Positions 1 through 8,019 of a stretch of 64,000 bases of DNA are shown here, in pieces (position 1 is the stretch's first letter; every line of letters begins with the position of its first letter). This DNA is from a virus. Below the pieces are notes generated by a model. It made no database searches and had not been told where the DNA came from. It saw nothing but the letters and a program-made list of their open reading frames with translations. The stretch lies in the IMG/VR virus record IMGVR_UViG_3300027763_000043, positions 28,974 through 92,973 of that record; one strand, written 5' to 3'. Both the position numbers and the translations under genes were made by a program.

Positions 1-1708
1 CAATTATAATTTGTTGACCTTTCCTATCTTGCGCCACTGAAGGAACATTTTGTCCTGGTGGAGTTGTTGGAGAAACTTTTGCTATTTGTGGTTTTTGGTT
101 ATTAAGAAATGCTATAGGATCTACCGTATTTTCAAATCCACCATCAACTTTTTTTCTAATTTCATAATGAATAACTCCCGTACCACTTTCCCCCACTGCA
201 ACTAAATCTCCGGGTTTAATTGTTTGACCCGGTTTAACCACTATTTTTGCAGCTTCAGCAATTCTTTCATATACACCAAGTTGCTGATTGTATATGTCTG
301 TCGCCCATCCATCGTCACCATATCTAAATTGTCCACCATATACAACTCCCCCAATTCTACTGTAAAACTTGGCATTTGGTCCACTAATATCAAAATCAAC
401 ACCAGCATGTTTTCTACCCGGTCTTGAAGCACCATAATGCTGTTTTCCAGGTAAAGTGTTTGTTGGGGGTAATGGTGGTAAAGAACTTTGAGATATTCCA
501 GATACTCCAGTTGGTTTTGTGGGAGAAGTTAAAGAAGATTGATAAACTGATTTTAAGTCTTGAGATCTTTTTGTTGGTTGTCCATAAGTATTTCCAGGAA
601 AAGATGCCCATTCTGGAGAAAGTTTTTTAATAACTGTTTCACTAAGACCTTCCCTTTTCAATACCTCAGAAGTTACACCTCTTGCAGCAGCGAGACGAAG
701 TGCCATCTCATCTTGAAAACTTTGATCAAATTTTCGATTCATATTCATTCCCAAAGATCGTGCCTTCGCTGTAATATCAATAATTTGATATGCACCAACA
801 GCAGCAGAACTACCACCACCAAACTTTGATTGCGGATCGTTTAAGAATTTAGTAACTAATTTTTCAACTTCATTGGCACTTAGTTTCGTCAAATCTCCAT
901 ATTTTGATTTTCCATATTTGTCTCCAAAAAACATACTATATCCAGTAGGTCCTGCAGTTCCTTCAGCAAATCTAATAGTTTTTAATAATGCTTGTTGTTC
1001 TTTAGTTCCATATCCAGACACATCACCACCACTAGTTGGTCCAGGTTGAGTATAATCAGTATTCAGTTCTGGAACTGATTCTTCTCCAGGACCTTCTCCA
1101 AGAGGTTTACTAAGCATATCGAATCCTTGCAGGAATTGATCACGCATTGTTTCAAGATTAACATTCAAATCGTCCATAGCACTTTGGACTCTTTTTGATT
1201 GATCAGTAAAATCAAATTGAGTAACATTCTGATATACACCAGAAAGAAGATTTCCAAAATTTTGAAATGTATATTTAATATTTGTCATAAAATCTGACAG
1301 TAATCCATATAAAGATTTAATTCTAGTAATCAAATCTTCAATTGCCGTCATAATTGTTGGCAAATTATAAAGTAACCAACCAATCAAAAGACTGGAGGAA
1401 AAATCCAATATTCTCTCAAGAAATCCCTTTGTACTATCACCAATAACTGATGCAGTTCTTCTCATTGCACCACCAATTCCAGACGCTTCGATTATACTTT
1501 CTTGATCTTTTCTTCGAATTGCTTCCTCTCTCATATTTGAAAGAACTTTATCTCTGGCAAAAGATTCTCTTTTTATTCGAGTTCTATTAAGAGTTACAGT
1601 TTTTATAGTATCTGAAGACTTTTTTAAATTTCCCAATCCAGCATTAAGGGAATTCATCCCCTTTGAAACATTAGTAATATTAATTCCCGGTGCTAATGTT
1701 GTTGCCAT
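1..1708 (-). CDS. Tape-measure/hub-like protein with lysozyme and M23-like modules (3' end cut by window)
   Basis: The reading frame is open from ATG at 1708 to the window edge (569 codons, no stop). The N-terminus is basic and helical. A hydrophobic stretch near residues 95-125 (SSLLIGWLLYNLPTIM) could be a membrane segment. Residues about 235-385 resemble a lambda-endolysin/GH104 lysozyme fold: IRFAEGTAG with candidate catalytic Glu249, then GYSMFFGDKYG and AAVGAYQI. Residues about 420-530 look like an M23 endopeptidase with zinc motif HAGVD (His434, Asp438) and GVIHYEIR (His514). The usual HxH is VxH here, so the catalytic His is missing. The ATG is one base beyond the stop of the gene before it, so translation is probably coupled. 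It probably digests peptidoglycan at the tail tip during DNA entry. The module calls come from motifs; the tape-measure role is inferred from position. Confidence 0.7.
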   Translation of the reverse strand, partial: MATTLAPGINITNVSKGMNSLNAGLGNLKKSSDTIKTVTLNRTRIKRESFARDKVLSNMREEAIRRKDQESIIEASGIGGAMRRTASVIGDSTKGFLERILDFSSSLLIGWLLYNLPTIMTAIEDLITRIKSLYGLLSDFMTNIKYTFQNFGNLLSGVYQNVTQFDFTDQSKRVQSAMDDLNVNLETMRDQFLQGFDMLSKPLGEGPGEESVPELNTDYTQPGPTSGGDVSGYGTKEQQALLKTIRFAEGTAGPTGYSMFFGDKYGKSKYGDLTKLSANEVEKLVTKFLNDPQSKFGGGSSAAVGAYQIIDITAKARSLGMNMNRKFDQSFQDEMALRLAAARGVTSEVLKREGLSETVIKKLSPEWASFPGNTYGQPTKRSQDLKSVYQSSLTSPTKPTGVSGISQSSLPPLPPTNTLPGKQHYGASRPGRKHAGVDFDISGPNAKFYSRIGGVVYGGQFRYGDDGWATDIYNQQLGVYERIAEAAKIVVKPGQTIKPGDLVAVGESGTGVIHYEIRKKVDGGFENTVDPIAFLNNQKPQIAKVSPTTPPGQNVPSVAQDRKGQQIII

Positions 1709-1709
1709 A

Positions 1710-3503
1710 TTATAACACTACATTATAATTAATTTGTGAATATAATGTATAGAAATTATCAGTATTTGATGATGGAATAAAAGGAACATCACTAGCAGCA
1801 CCAGTACTCAGTGGTTGCTGTTGTTGTGGAGTAGAAGATCCGGAAGGAGCATAAACTACATTTGGTTTTGGTTCAGGTTCTGGTCCAATATTAAATGGAA
1901 CAGTTTGCATTTTTGTTGTTTGTGCTGGAGTTATTTCTGGTGTAGAAGGTTTTGAAGAAGTTTCTGCTGGAGTAGTTGTTGATGTAGTAGAAGGTTTGGA
2001 TGAAGTTTCTGCCGTTTTTGGCATCTCTTTAGAAGGAACTGGTGATGTCTGATTTACTGGATCAGGTAATTTCATTTCTTTCCAATCATATCCTTTTGAT
2101 GTTGCCCAATCTTTTGCTTGCTGCTTTTCTTCAGAACTCATTTTATTCCAAGCGCCTTCTATTCTTCCTCTTGCCAAAGGATTATTTTTATATTGCCATG
2201 CCTGTTCAAACTGTTTTACTTTTGCAGGATCTGGTGCTTTTGGAGTTTCTGGTACTTTTGGAGTTTCTAATGCTTTTTGGGTATCTGGTGTTTTTTGAGT
2301 TTCTGGGGCATTGATCTGCAAATTACTTGCAGGGGGTGTCATAGAAGTTGTTGGAGCAGGTTTAGCAGTTGCTGGTTTTGGTGGTTCATCTTTTTTAAGT
2401 GGAGATGATGTAAGTTTATTTTTTTTATTTTTTTGTGCTTCTTCTTTTGCAACCTTAGCAATTGCTTCTGCCTGTTTTTTCTTTTTTGGATCTTCCCCGA
2501 ATAAATTACTACCAAATGCTTCTGCTATTTCATCAGCAAGAAATCCCGCACCGGCAGCCAATTTCACAAATTTTCCTGGACCAAGAAGAGTTGCTATTGC
2601 TAAAAGGGCATCAACATTTTCACCATTGAAATAATTCATTAATCCAGAAATTACAGTTACACCTTTAGAAATAGTACCTCCTATTCCTCCTCCTACTTTT
2701 GGTCCTTTAGGTCCTGTACCTTTAGGTGGTGTTGGAGTTCTACCAGGTAAAGCACCCCCCAATCCACGCATGACTGCCTGAAATGGTTTAATAATTAATC
2801 CACCAACTAAAAATTTTCCAATCTTTCCGACAAGTCCAGTAATAGTACTAATAACTTTAACTATACCAACATTGATAATAGTAAATACACCACCCGCAAT
2901 TAGTAGAGTTTTAATTACAGAATCTTTAATTTCATTTAGTTTCTTCGTATTGCCATCTTGAAGTGCCTTTAAGACATTAATTCCTTGAGTGGTTAACCAT
3001 CCACCAAGAAGTGTCATTACAAAACTCATCAAATTATTGAAACCAAATGATACCTTATCACCAATACGCTTTACTGGTTCTGATAAGGCACTCTGAATTT
3101 TAGTTTCTAATAAACCTTCTTGTCCTCCTCGTGCTCCAGATTCTGCTAATCTCTTTTGCTTCTCTTGTTCATAGAGATCCTTCTGCTTTTCTAATGCACT
3201 TTCACTTGCAGTGATTGTTGCAACCGATTGTAACGTATCACTAATTCCATTCAATTGAAGTCTAACACTATCTACTTGCGCCTGAAAACTTCCAATCTGA
3301 GTTAGATTAGAAAGTATTTGTGCATTAGTTTGTGATAATTGGTTTACTTGTTTCTGCAGGGATGCTACTGCAGAAGTATTTGCGTTTATTGCAGATTCCG
3401 TTTGTGGATCAACTTTATTTCCACCACCAAAAATACTTCCCGATACGGTACTCTGATTAATACCTGCAAGAGAATTAGAAAGTGGCGATGCTATAACAGC
3501 CAT
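1710..3503 (-). CDS. Probable tail tape-measure / baseplate hub protein
   Basis: This 597-residue protein has a Q/N/S-rich coiled-coil-like N-terminus (residues 30-135), a hydrophobic middle (FVMTLLGGWLTTQG, then LLIAGGVFTIINVGIVKVI and a Gly-rich stretch), a Lys-rich segment near 340-370 and a long Pro/Thr/Ser-rich C-terminus. It lies just after gp26 and the gp51-like ORF, where tail phages usually keep the tape measure. T4 gp29, the T4 tape measure, is about 590 residues, so the length fits. It shares a GD...F...LL.GWL pattern with the next gene, suggesting distant paralogy. I see no direct sequence similarity to gp29, so the role is an inference from position, length and composition. A late promoter lies at 3545-3552. 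Confidence 0.5.
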   Translation of the reverse strand: MAVIASPLSNSLAGINQSTVSGSIFGGGNKVDPQTESAINANTSAVASLQKQVNQLSQTNAQILSNLTQIGSFQAQVDSVRLQLNGISDTLQSVATITASESALEKQKDLYEQEKQKRLAESGARGGQEGLLETKIQSALSEPVKRIGDKVSFGFNNLMSFVMTLLGGWLTTQGINVLKALQDGNTKKLNEIKDSVIKTLLIAGGVFTIINVGIVKVISTITGLVGKIGKFLVGGLIIKPFQAVMRGLGGALPGRTPTPPKGTGPKGPKVGGGIGGTISKGVTVISGLMNYFNGENVDALLAIATLLGPGKFVKLAAGAGFLADEIAEAFGSNLFGEDPKKKKQAEAIAKVAKEEAQKNKKNKLTSSPLKKDEPPKPATAKPAPTTSMTPPASNLQINAPETQKTPDTQKALETPKVPETPKAPDPAKVKQFEQAWQYKNNPLARGRIEGAWNKMSSEEKQQAKDWATSKGYDWKEMKLPDPVNQTSPVPSKEMPKTAETSSKPSTTSTTTPAETSSKPSTPEITPAQTTKMQTVPFNIGPEPEPKPNVVYAPSGSSTPQQQQPLSTGAASDVPFIPSSNTDNFYTLYSQINYNVVL

Positions 3504-3544
3504 TAGGATTGTTGATTCTTGAGATTTTCTTCTTCAGTCAAGAA

Positions 3545-3562
3545 TATTTATGTTCATAAATA
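3545..3562. promoter_or_regulatory. Bidirectional late promoter palindrome
   Basis: TATTTATG-tt-CATAAATA is a perfect 8-bp inverted repeat. Each arm reads as the late box CATAAATA in its own direction. The minus-strand box serves the gene starting at 3503. The plus-strand box points at a hairpin at 3592 and the endonuclease gene. Both directions being active is an inference. Confidence 0.6.
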
Positions 3563-3591
3563 GAAATACCTGTTGAACCGCATTCGCAGGG

Positions 3592-3615
3592 GGGGAGTGA
3601 AAATCTCCCCTTTTT
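3592..3615 (+). terminator. Hairpin plus T-run, plus strand
   Basis: GGGGAG (3592-3597), a 7-nt loop and CTCCCC (3605-3610) are followed by TTTTT. It would stop plus-strand transcripts from the 3555-3562 box, insulating the promoter that follows. Confidence 0.65.
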
Positions 3616-3617
3616 AA

Positions 3618-3625
3618 TATAAATA
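3618..3625 (+). promoter_or_regulatory. T4-type late promoter for the GIY-YIG gene
   Basis: TATAAATA matches the T4 late consensus exactly and lies 25 bases before ATG 3650 on the plus strand. Confidence 0.75.
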
Positions 3626-3649
3626 ATATTGCGGTTCAATAGAGTAGAA

Positions 3650-4264
3650 ATGTATTATACTTACGCATATTTGCGGGAAGATAGAACTCCCTACTACATA
3701 GGTAAAGGAAAAGATAATAGGGCATATGAAAAAAGAAGGAAAGGTATAAAACCACCAAATGATAAATTAAGAATAATACTATTAAAACAAAATCTTACTG
3801 AAGAAGAAGCATTTAGACACGAAATCTATATGATTTCTGTGTTTGGTAGAAAAGATTTGGGAACAGGTATTTTACACAATATGACTGATGGTGGAGATGG
3901 ATGTAGTGGTGCTATTCGTTCATTAGAATTCAAGGAAAATTTAAGAAATTTAAATAAAAATAAAGTTCTTTCAGAAGAACACAAAAGAAAAATAGGTGAT
4001 GCACAAAAGGGAGACAAAAATCATAATTATGGTAAGTCCTCCTCACCAGAAACTAGAGAAAAGATGAGTAAATCAAGAAGAGGTGAAAAGCACCATTCAT
4101 CTAACTGGTGGAAACTTACCTACACAACTGGAAATACAATTACGATATGTGGATTATCCATTTGGGCAAAGGAAAACGGTTATAATGTTGGTAATATTCA
4201 TAGTATTTACATGGGAAATAGAAAAAAACATAAAGATATCATAAAAGTTGAAAAATTAAAATAA
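3650..4264 (+). CDS. GIY-YIG homing endonuclease (free-standing, Seg-like)
   Basis: Starting at ATG 3650 the protein begins MYYTYAYLRE and continues PYYIGKGKDNRAYEK, the GIY-YIG nuclease core. The central part has NUMOD3-like DNA-binding repeats (SEEHKRKIGDAQKG, SPETREKMSKSRRG). The C-terminus (GLSIWAKENGYNVGNIHSI) looks like a helix-turn-helix NUMOD1-type element. An earlier TTG at 3629 is possible but lies outside the conserved core. It is on the strand opposite to the tail genes on either side and has its own late promoter. It probably cuts intronless or unoccupied sites to spread itself, as T4 seg nucleases do. Confidence 0.85.
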   Translation: MYYTYAYLREDRTPYYIGKGKDNRAYEKRRKGIKPPNDKLRIILLKQNLTEEEAFRHEIYMISVFGRKDLGTGILHNMTDGGDGCSGAIRSLEFKENLRNLNKNKVLSEEHKRKIGDAQKGDKNHNYGKSSSPETREKMSKSRRGEKHHSSNWWKLTYTTGNTITICGLSIWAKENGYNVGNIHSIYMGNRKKHKDIIKVEKLK

Positions 4265-4279
4265 AACGGAGATAATATT

Positions 4280-4453
4280 TTAACTTGACTGCTGATTTTT
4301 AAGATTTTCTTCTTCAATGTACTGTTGCAATAATGTAATATAAACTTCCTTTTCCCAAGGAATCATATCATTAATTTCTGTTAATGACCATTTATGGTGT
4401 TGCATCAAGGAAAAATTAGTTCTAAAGTATGACGCAAGATCATTGTGCGCCAT
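4280..4453 (-). CDS. 51: gp51-like small tail/hub assembly protein, possible -1 frameshift extension of gp26
   Basis: This is a 57-residue ORF with ATG at 4453, two bases after the gp26 stop. It has the pattern W.LTEINDMIPWEKEVYITLL and an acidic C-terminus. In T4 the gene after 26 is 51, which encodes a hub assembly catalyst (about 250 residues there). The IPWE..VY..LL motif also resembles the T domain of G/GT tail assembly chaperones. The ORF is in the -1 frame relative to gp26 and stays open upstream past the slippery site at 4462-4468. It may therefore be made as a fusion, from its own ATG, or both. The gp51 name rests on gene order; no clear similarity is visible. Confidence 0.6.
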   Translation of the reverse strand: MAHNDLASYFRTNFSLMQHHKWSLTEINDMIPWEKEVYITLLQQYIEEENLKNQQSS

Positions 4454-4455
4454 AC

Positions 4456-5175
4456 TTACACGAAAAAAGATGGAAGTCCCTCCAATACGACTTCACTTTC
4501 GACACCAGTATTAGGATTTTTAATTTGAATAAGATGAGAAAGTTTTGGCATCGTTTCAAAAAACTTCTCAATTTCCTTAAATTGCTTGGAACTTAATTGC
4601 TCAACAAATTCGGAAAGTTCTTTTTTAGAGCATTCACTTCCAACCCATGACTCTTCTTCAGAATACACTTGGTCAATACAAGCACAAATCAAGTCAAAAG
4701 ATTCATTAACACCAATTCCCTCTCCACTATTAAAATTGTTCTTAATGAATTCTGCCATAGAAGGATATTTCATTCTCATAGTCAAAGTATCATCCAACTT
4801 AATATCTCTCGAATGTCCTTCCTGATCTTGTACCATAATCTCATCCAAATTAATGCTGACAGGAACTTTTGTCACACCATCATCTGGACAAGTAATTAGT
4901 ACATCAACAGTCTCACCAACTGACTTGCCACGAATATTAAGGAACAAATATTCAATGTCAAATGTGGCAAGATCATCAATCTTAATTCCTTTACTTAAAA
5001 TACAGTTAGAAATTACTGTCTTAACTGCATTTGCAATTTGCTTACTATCCTCACTCTCCATTGCAATGATGAGGATCTTTTCTTCTTTAACTAAAAATGG
5101 CCTATATCTAATCTTTTTCTTTAATGATGGAATTTCCAACTCATAAATTGGAGTCGCAATCTTTGGTAAAGGCAT
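4456..5175 (-). CDS. 26: Baseplate hub subunit gp26
   Basis: This 239-residue protein has the T4 gp26 family pattern: N-terminal MPLPKIATPIYELEIPS, then KKKIRYRPFLVKEEKILIIA and a central LDDTLTMRMKYPSM segment. T4 gp26 is 208 residues. It acts in assembly of the baseplate hub. The gene ends CCA TCT TTT TTC GTG TAA, with a slippery run next to the stop, and is followed at once by the gp51-like ORF. A late box lies at 5202-5209. The T4 gene order 26-51 is kept. Confidence 0.85.
   Translation of the reverse strand: MPLPKIATPIYELEIPSLKKKIRYRPFLVKEEKILIIAMESEDSKQIANAVKTVISNCILSKGIKIDDLATFDIEYLFLNIRGKSVGETVDVLITCPDDGVTKVPVSINLDEIMVQDQEGHSRDIKLDDTLTMRMKYPSMAEFIKNNFNSGEGIGVNESFDLICACIDQVYSEEESWVGSECSKKELSEFVEQLSSKQFKEIEKFFETMPKLSHLIQIKNPNTGVESEVVLEGLPSFFV
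4462..4468 (-). promoter_or_regulatory. Candidate -1 ribosomal slippery site U_UUU_UUC
   Basis: In the gp26 zero frame the codons are TCT TTT TTC GTG TAA, giving the canonical X_XXY_YYZ heptamer. Slipping back one base after TTC reads CGT GTA AGT ATG and enters the 57-residue ORF without a stop. No pseudoknot was verified. Confidence 0.5.
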
Positions 5176-5201
5176 AATAACCTATAGAATTCAGGTGCTT
5201 T

Positions 5202-5209
5202 TATTTATG
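5202..5209 (-). promoter_or_regulatory. Late promoter before gp26
   Basis: The minus strand reads CATAAATA about 27 bases before the gp26 ATG, overlapping the end of gp54. Confidence 0.6.
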
Positions 5210-6095
5210 TTACAGTAAACCATCCACTAACGTTTTTAGATGTTGATGAATTGGAACGATTAGATGAACTTCTACCAGCATTGGCAGTATTGATGTCATT
5301 AACATTATTAATAGGTCCACCAATTCCTCTAGGTCTTGGATCATCCAATCTTCCAGTACCCTGATTAAGATTTCTCCACATTAATTCATCTCTTCCAGTT
5401 GCAAGTCTACCATTATTATTGGATGCATCTGCATAATTCGATGCTGTTATATTTTGAGGTTTCTTATTATTATCTCTTAGGTAACTTACATCCAAACTTC
5501 TAATAGAACCGCAAACATATCTTTCATAACTAAATGATGCGGTTACGGTCAATACTTGAGAATCATTGTATGCTATCGTTGGAGAATACATTGATGTTGG
5601 AAATAATCCGACAAAATTATATTCAATCTCATTATTATAATCACGGTCAAACTTCAAAATTCTAGTTGCATCTGTCTTATAATCTGCAGGATACTTCATC
5701 CTGAAAAAATATCCCTTATCGATAGAAATTGATCTAGATCCGCTAGCAATAAATTCTATCCAATGTTCTAAAAATTTAATCATTTTATATTCTTTATCAA
5801 CATAAAATGTTAAATCAATTGGAGTAAATATTCTAGTATGAGCCATCTTCTCAGTGACACCCGTAACATCACCAACAATATCAGCAGTTCCAAGAGAACT
5901 ACCTGGCAATGATGCAGAAGAGCACAACAATCCAGCATCTTCAACAACAAATCTCCAATCAACACCTCTCAAAGATAAGTGAGTTTGAAGAGGGGGTTGC
6001 AATCCCCCAAAAATTACTTGATAATGACTGGTTTGTGCCAGATTACCAAAAAGTGGTTTAATTTCTGATATTCTGCGAGGACGTGCTATGGACAC
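5205..6095 (-). CDS. 54: Baseplate tail-tube initiator gp54
   Basis: This 296-residue protein begins MSIARPRRISEIKPLF and has the tail-tube-like core LTFYVDKEYKMIKFLEHWIEFI and PTIAYNDSQVLTVTASFSYERY, matching T4 gp54 (about 320 residues). gp54 binds the baseplate with gp48 and starts tail tube polymerisation. The Ser/Asn-rich C-terminal tail (SSSNRSNSSTSKN) is low complexity. It is divergent from gp4, which starts 35 bases away, so they share a short promoter region. In T4, 48 and 54 are adjacent; here they are on opposite strands with gp4 and a hypothetical between. Confidence 0.85.
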   Translation of the reverse strand: MSIARPRRISEIKPLFGNLAQTSHYQVIFGGLQPPLQTHLSLRGVDWRFVVEDAGLLCSSASLPGSSLGTADIVGDVTGVTEKMAHTRIFTPIDLTFYVDKEYKMIKFLEHWIEFIASGSRSISIDKGYFFRMKYPADYKTDATRILKFDRDYNNEIEYNFVGLFPTSMYSPTIAYNDSQVLTVTASFSYERYVCGSIRSLDVSYLRDNNKKPQNITASNYADASNNNGRLATGRDELMWRNLNQGTGRLDDPRPRGIGGPINNVNDINTANAGRSSSNRSNSSTSKNVSGWFTVT

Positions 6096-6096
6096 T

Positions 6097-6103
6097 CTAA
6101 ATA
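6097..6103 (+). promoter_or_regulatory. Late promoter before gp4
   Basis: CTAAATA is a late-box variant about 27 bases before ATG 6130, inside the 34-bp gp54/gp4 divergent gap. Confidence 0.5.
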
Positions 6104-6129
6104 CTGTTAAGGTCTTATGTACTGTATGT

Positions 6130-6567
6130 ATGTCATATAAGGGAAAATATCAACCAACTAATCCCCAGAAGTACCGAGGAGATCATAGTAACATTATTTA
6201 TAGGTCTTTGTGGGAACGCAAGTTTATGAAGTATTGTGATCTTAATGAAAATATTCTTGAATGGGGAAGTGAAGAAATTGCATTGCCATATAGATCTCCC
6301 ATCGATAATAAGATTCATAGATATTTTCCAGATTTTTATATTAAAGTAAGGGAAAGTAGTGGTGAAATTAAAAAATGTATCATAGAAATTAAACCCAAAA
6401 AACAAACAGTAGAACCAATTCCACAAAAAAGAAAGACAAAAGGATATATTTACGAAGTGGTTGAGTATGCAAAGAATCAGGCAAAGTGGAAGGTAGCAAA
6501 AGAATGGTGTGCTGATAGAGGATATGAGTTTAAAATTCTCACAGAAGATCACTTAGGTATCAAATAA
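6130..6567 (+). CDS. 4: Head completion protein gp4
   Basis: From ATG 6130 the 145-residue product begins MSYKGKYQPTNPQKYRGD and has IIYRSLWERKFMKYCD, ILEWGSEEIALPY and RYFPDFYIK, the signature of T4 gp4 (gp50/gp4 head completion). The fold of the family is nuclease-like (TnsA-type); Glu, Asp and the K of IIEIKPKK are in the expected pattern. An upstream ATG at 6088 exists but overlaps gp54 and adds unconserved residues. The family acts in head completion before tail joining. The stop overlaps the next ATG (TAATG). Confidence 0.88.
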   Translation: MSYKGKYQPTNPQKYRGDHSNIIYRSLWERKFMKYCDLNENILEWGSEEIALPYRSPIDNKIHRYFPDFYIKVRESSGEIKKCIIEIKPKKQTVEPIPQKRKTKGYIYEVVEYAKNQAKWKVAKEWCADRGYEFKILTEDHLGIK

Positions 6568-7121
6568 TGGCACTCACAGGATACGAAAAATCATTAGAAC
6601 AATATACTAAAAATGAATTAGTTGATATTGCAAAAGAATATACCATATATTATAAGACAGATTCTGGGCAAGGATCTACTGGAAATTATGACAAATTAAC
6701 AAAAGAAAAATTAATCTCGATCATAAAATCTGATAGAGATTATCAAAACTCTGCTCCGCCAACTAAAAAATTAAGCAGAGTTGAAATGATGATGCAAAGA
6801 ATTTCGCAAGGAATTGATACCGCAGATGAAATTATGGCAGTTATTCGGGAAGTTTTTGATGATACTGAAAAATATCCAAGACCAGGAAATATATACACAT
6901 TTGTTTATACAGCAAAAACACCAGGAATTCGATATGATCAACATCCATTATTAATGGTTGAATCAATTAGTTTATCAGGATTCAAAGGATATAATGTTCA
7001 TTGGCCCGATCATAGAAATTATGTTTGGGAAGGAGTTGAAAGTTCATTTCATAGAGTTCAAAGAGGTGAAGAATTTGATTATCTTCATGATGTACCATAT
7101 ATGAAAAAGATGTCAACATAG
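6567..7121 (+). CDS. Conserved cyanophage structural-region protein
   Basis: This 184-residue protein is not recognised by function. The N-terminal 55 residues (YTKNELVDIAKEY, LTKEKLISIIK) look like a SAP-type helix-extension-helix. The C-terminal half (PRPGNIYTFVYTAKTPG, YDQHPLLMVESI, YNVHWPDHRNYVW) resembles a small domain common in tailed phages that begins P-G-x-Y-x-F-x-Y. It is translationally coupled to gp4 and followed by gp48, so a role in head or baseplate completion is likely by context only. Confidence 0.65.
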   Translation: MALTGYEKSLEQYTKNELVDIAKEYTIYYKTDSGQGSTGNYDKLTKEKLISIIKSDRDYQNSAPPTKKLSRVEMMMQRISQGIDTADEIMAVIREVFDDTEKYPRPGNIYTFVYTAKTPGIRYDQHPLLMVESISLSGFKGYNVHWPDHRNYVWEGVESSFHRVQRGEEFDYLHDVPYMKKMST

Positions 7122-7122
7122 T

Positions 7123-7129
7123 CTAAATA
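7123..7129 (+). promoter_or_regulatory. Late promoter before gp48
   Basis: CTAAATA lies in the 22-bp gap, 15 bases before ATG 7144. It would drive gp48 and gp53 separately from gp4. Confidence 0.5.
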
Positions 7130-7143
7130 GTTAGAAAATCTAA

Positions 7144-8019
7144 ATGGCGGAAACTCTCAGATATCCACTAAAAAAAATAAATGCTTCGGATGATTATCTG
7201 CAGATTCTTGTCGTCAAGTATGCCCCTCCAGGTGTAAGTACAAATCCATCAAATCTTATTCAAAGAACTTCCACTGAGGCATTAGGTCCAAGTTTGAATT
7301 TAAAGAATTCATTGTATCAGATTCTTCTTCCCATGCCACAAGGAATTAGTGATAGTAATATGGTTGATTGGGGTGATGATAGTTTAAATCCATTAGCTGC
7401 GGGACTAGTTGGTGGGGCACAGCAGGCTATAGCAGGAGATCCTGAAAAAGGATTTAAAGATATTACATCAGCAATAAAAAATGTTGCCACAAGCGGAAAT
7501 GGACAAGATTTAGTTACCAGTTATTTTGCAGCAAAGGCAGCCAATTCCCTTAATGCGAATGTAAGTGCAGAAGGTCTTCTTTCCAGATCAGAAGGTAAAG
7601 TTCTTAATCCAAATATGGAACTCCTATTCAAAGGAGTTACGTTGAGATCATTTAATTTTTCATTTAATCTTGCACCAAGAGATGAAACAGAAGCAGGATC
7701 TGTTAAGAATATTATAAGAGCATTTAAAAAATCAATGGCCGCCAGAACCTCAAGTGGTGCTGGTGCTGGATTGTTTATTGATTCTCCAAATGTATTTCAA
7801 CTAGAATATAAAAGTGGGAATAAAAAACATCCATTCTTACATTCATTTAAACCATGTGCATTGACAAATATGGCAGTTGACTATACTGCATCTGGTGCTT
7901 ATGCAACTTATGAAGATGCAACACCTGTTCATATGAAACTTACACTATCATTTCAAGAATTGAATCCAGTTTACTTTAGTGATTATGATGATTCGAATGA
8001 TATTGGAGTAGGATACTAA
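7144..8019 (+). CDS. 48: Baseplate tail-tube cap gp48
   Basis: This 291-residue protein has the gp48 core: LNPNMELLFKGVTLRSF, FNLAPRDETEAGSVKNIIR, FKKSMAAR, SPNVFQLEYKSGNKKHPFLH, and a C-terminal YTASGAYATYEDATPVHMKL. T4 gp48 has about 360 residues. It sits on top of the hub, binds the first ring of tail tube with gp54, and is needed for tube assembly. The Ala/Gly-rich insert at about 95-140 is less conserved. The stop overlaps the gp53 ATG. Confidence 0.9.
   Translation: MAETLRYPLKKINASDDYLQILVVKYAPPGVSTNPSNLIQRTSTEALGPSLNLKNSLYQILLPMPQGISDSNMVDWGDDSLNPLAAGLVGGAQQAIAGDPEKGFKDITSAIKNVATSGNGQDLVTSYFAAKAANSLNANVSAEGLLSRSEGKVLNPNMELLFKGVTLRSFNFSFNLAPRDETEAGSVKNIIRAFKKSMAARTSSGAGAGLFIDSPNVFQLEYKSGNKKHPFLHSFKPCALTNMAVDYTASGAYATYEDATPVHMKLTLSFQELNPVYFSDYDDSNDIGVGY

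Larger units (their letters stand above)
3573..3639. repeat. 10-bp inverted repeat around a terminator and late promoter
   Basis: TTGAACCGCA at 3573-3582 is repeated in inverted orientation at 3630-3639. Between the arms lie the GGGGAG/CTCCCC hairpin and the TATAAATA box. It borders the homing endonuclease gene and may form a long stem in RNA or mark an insertion boundary. Confidence 0.6.
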
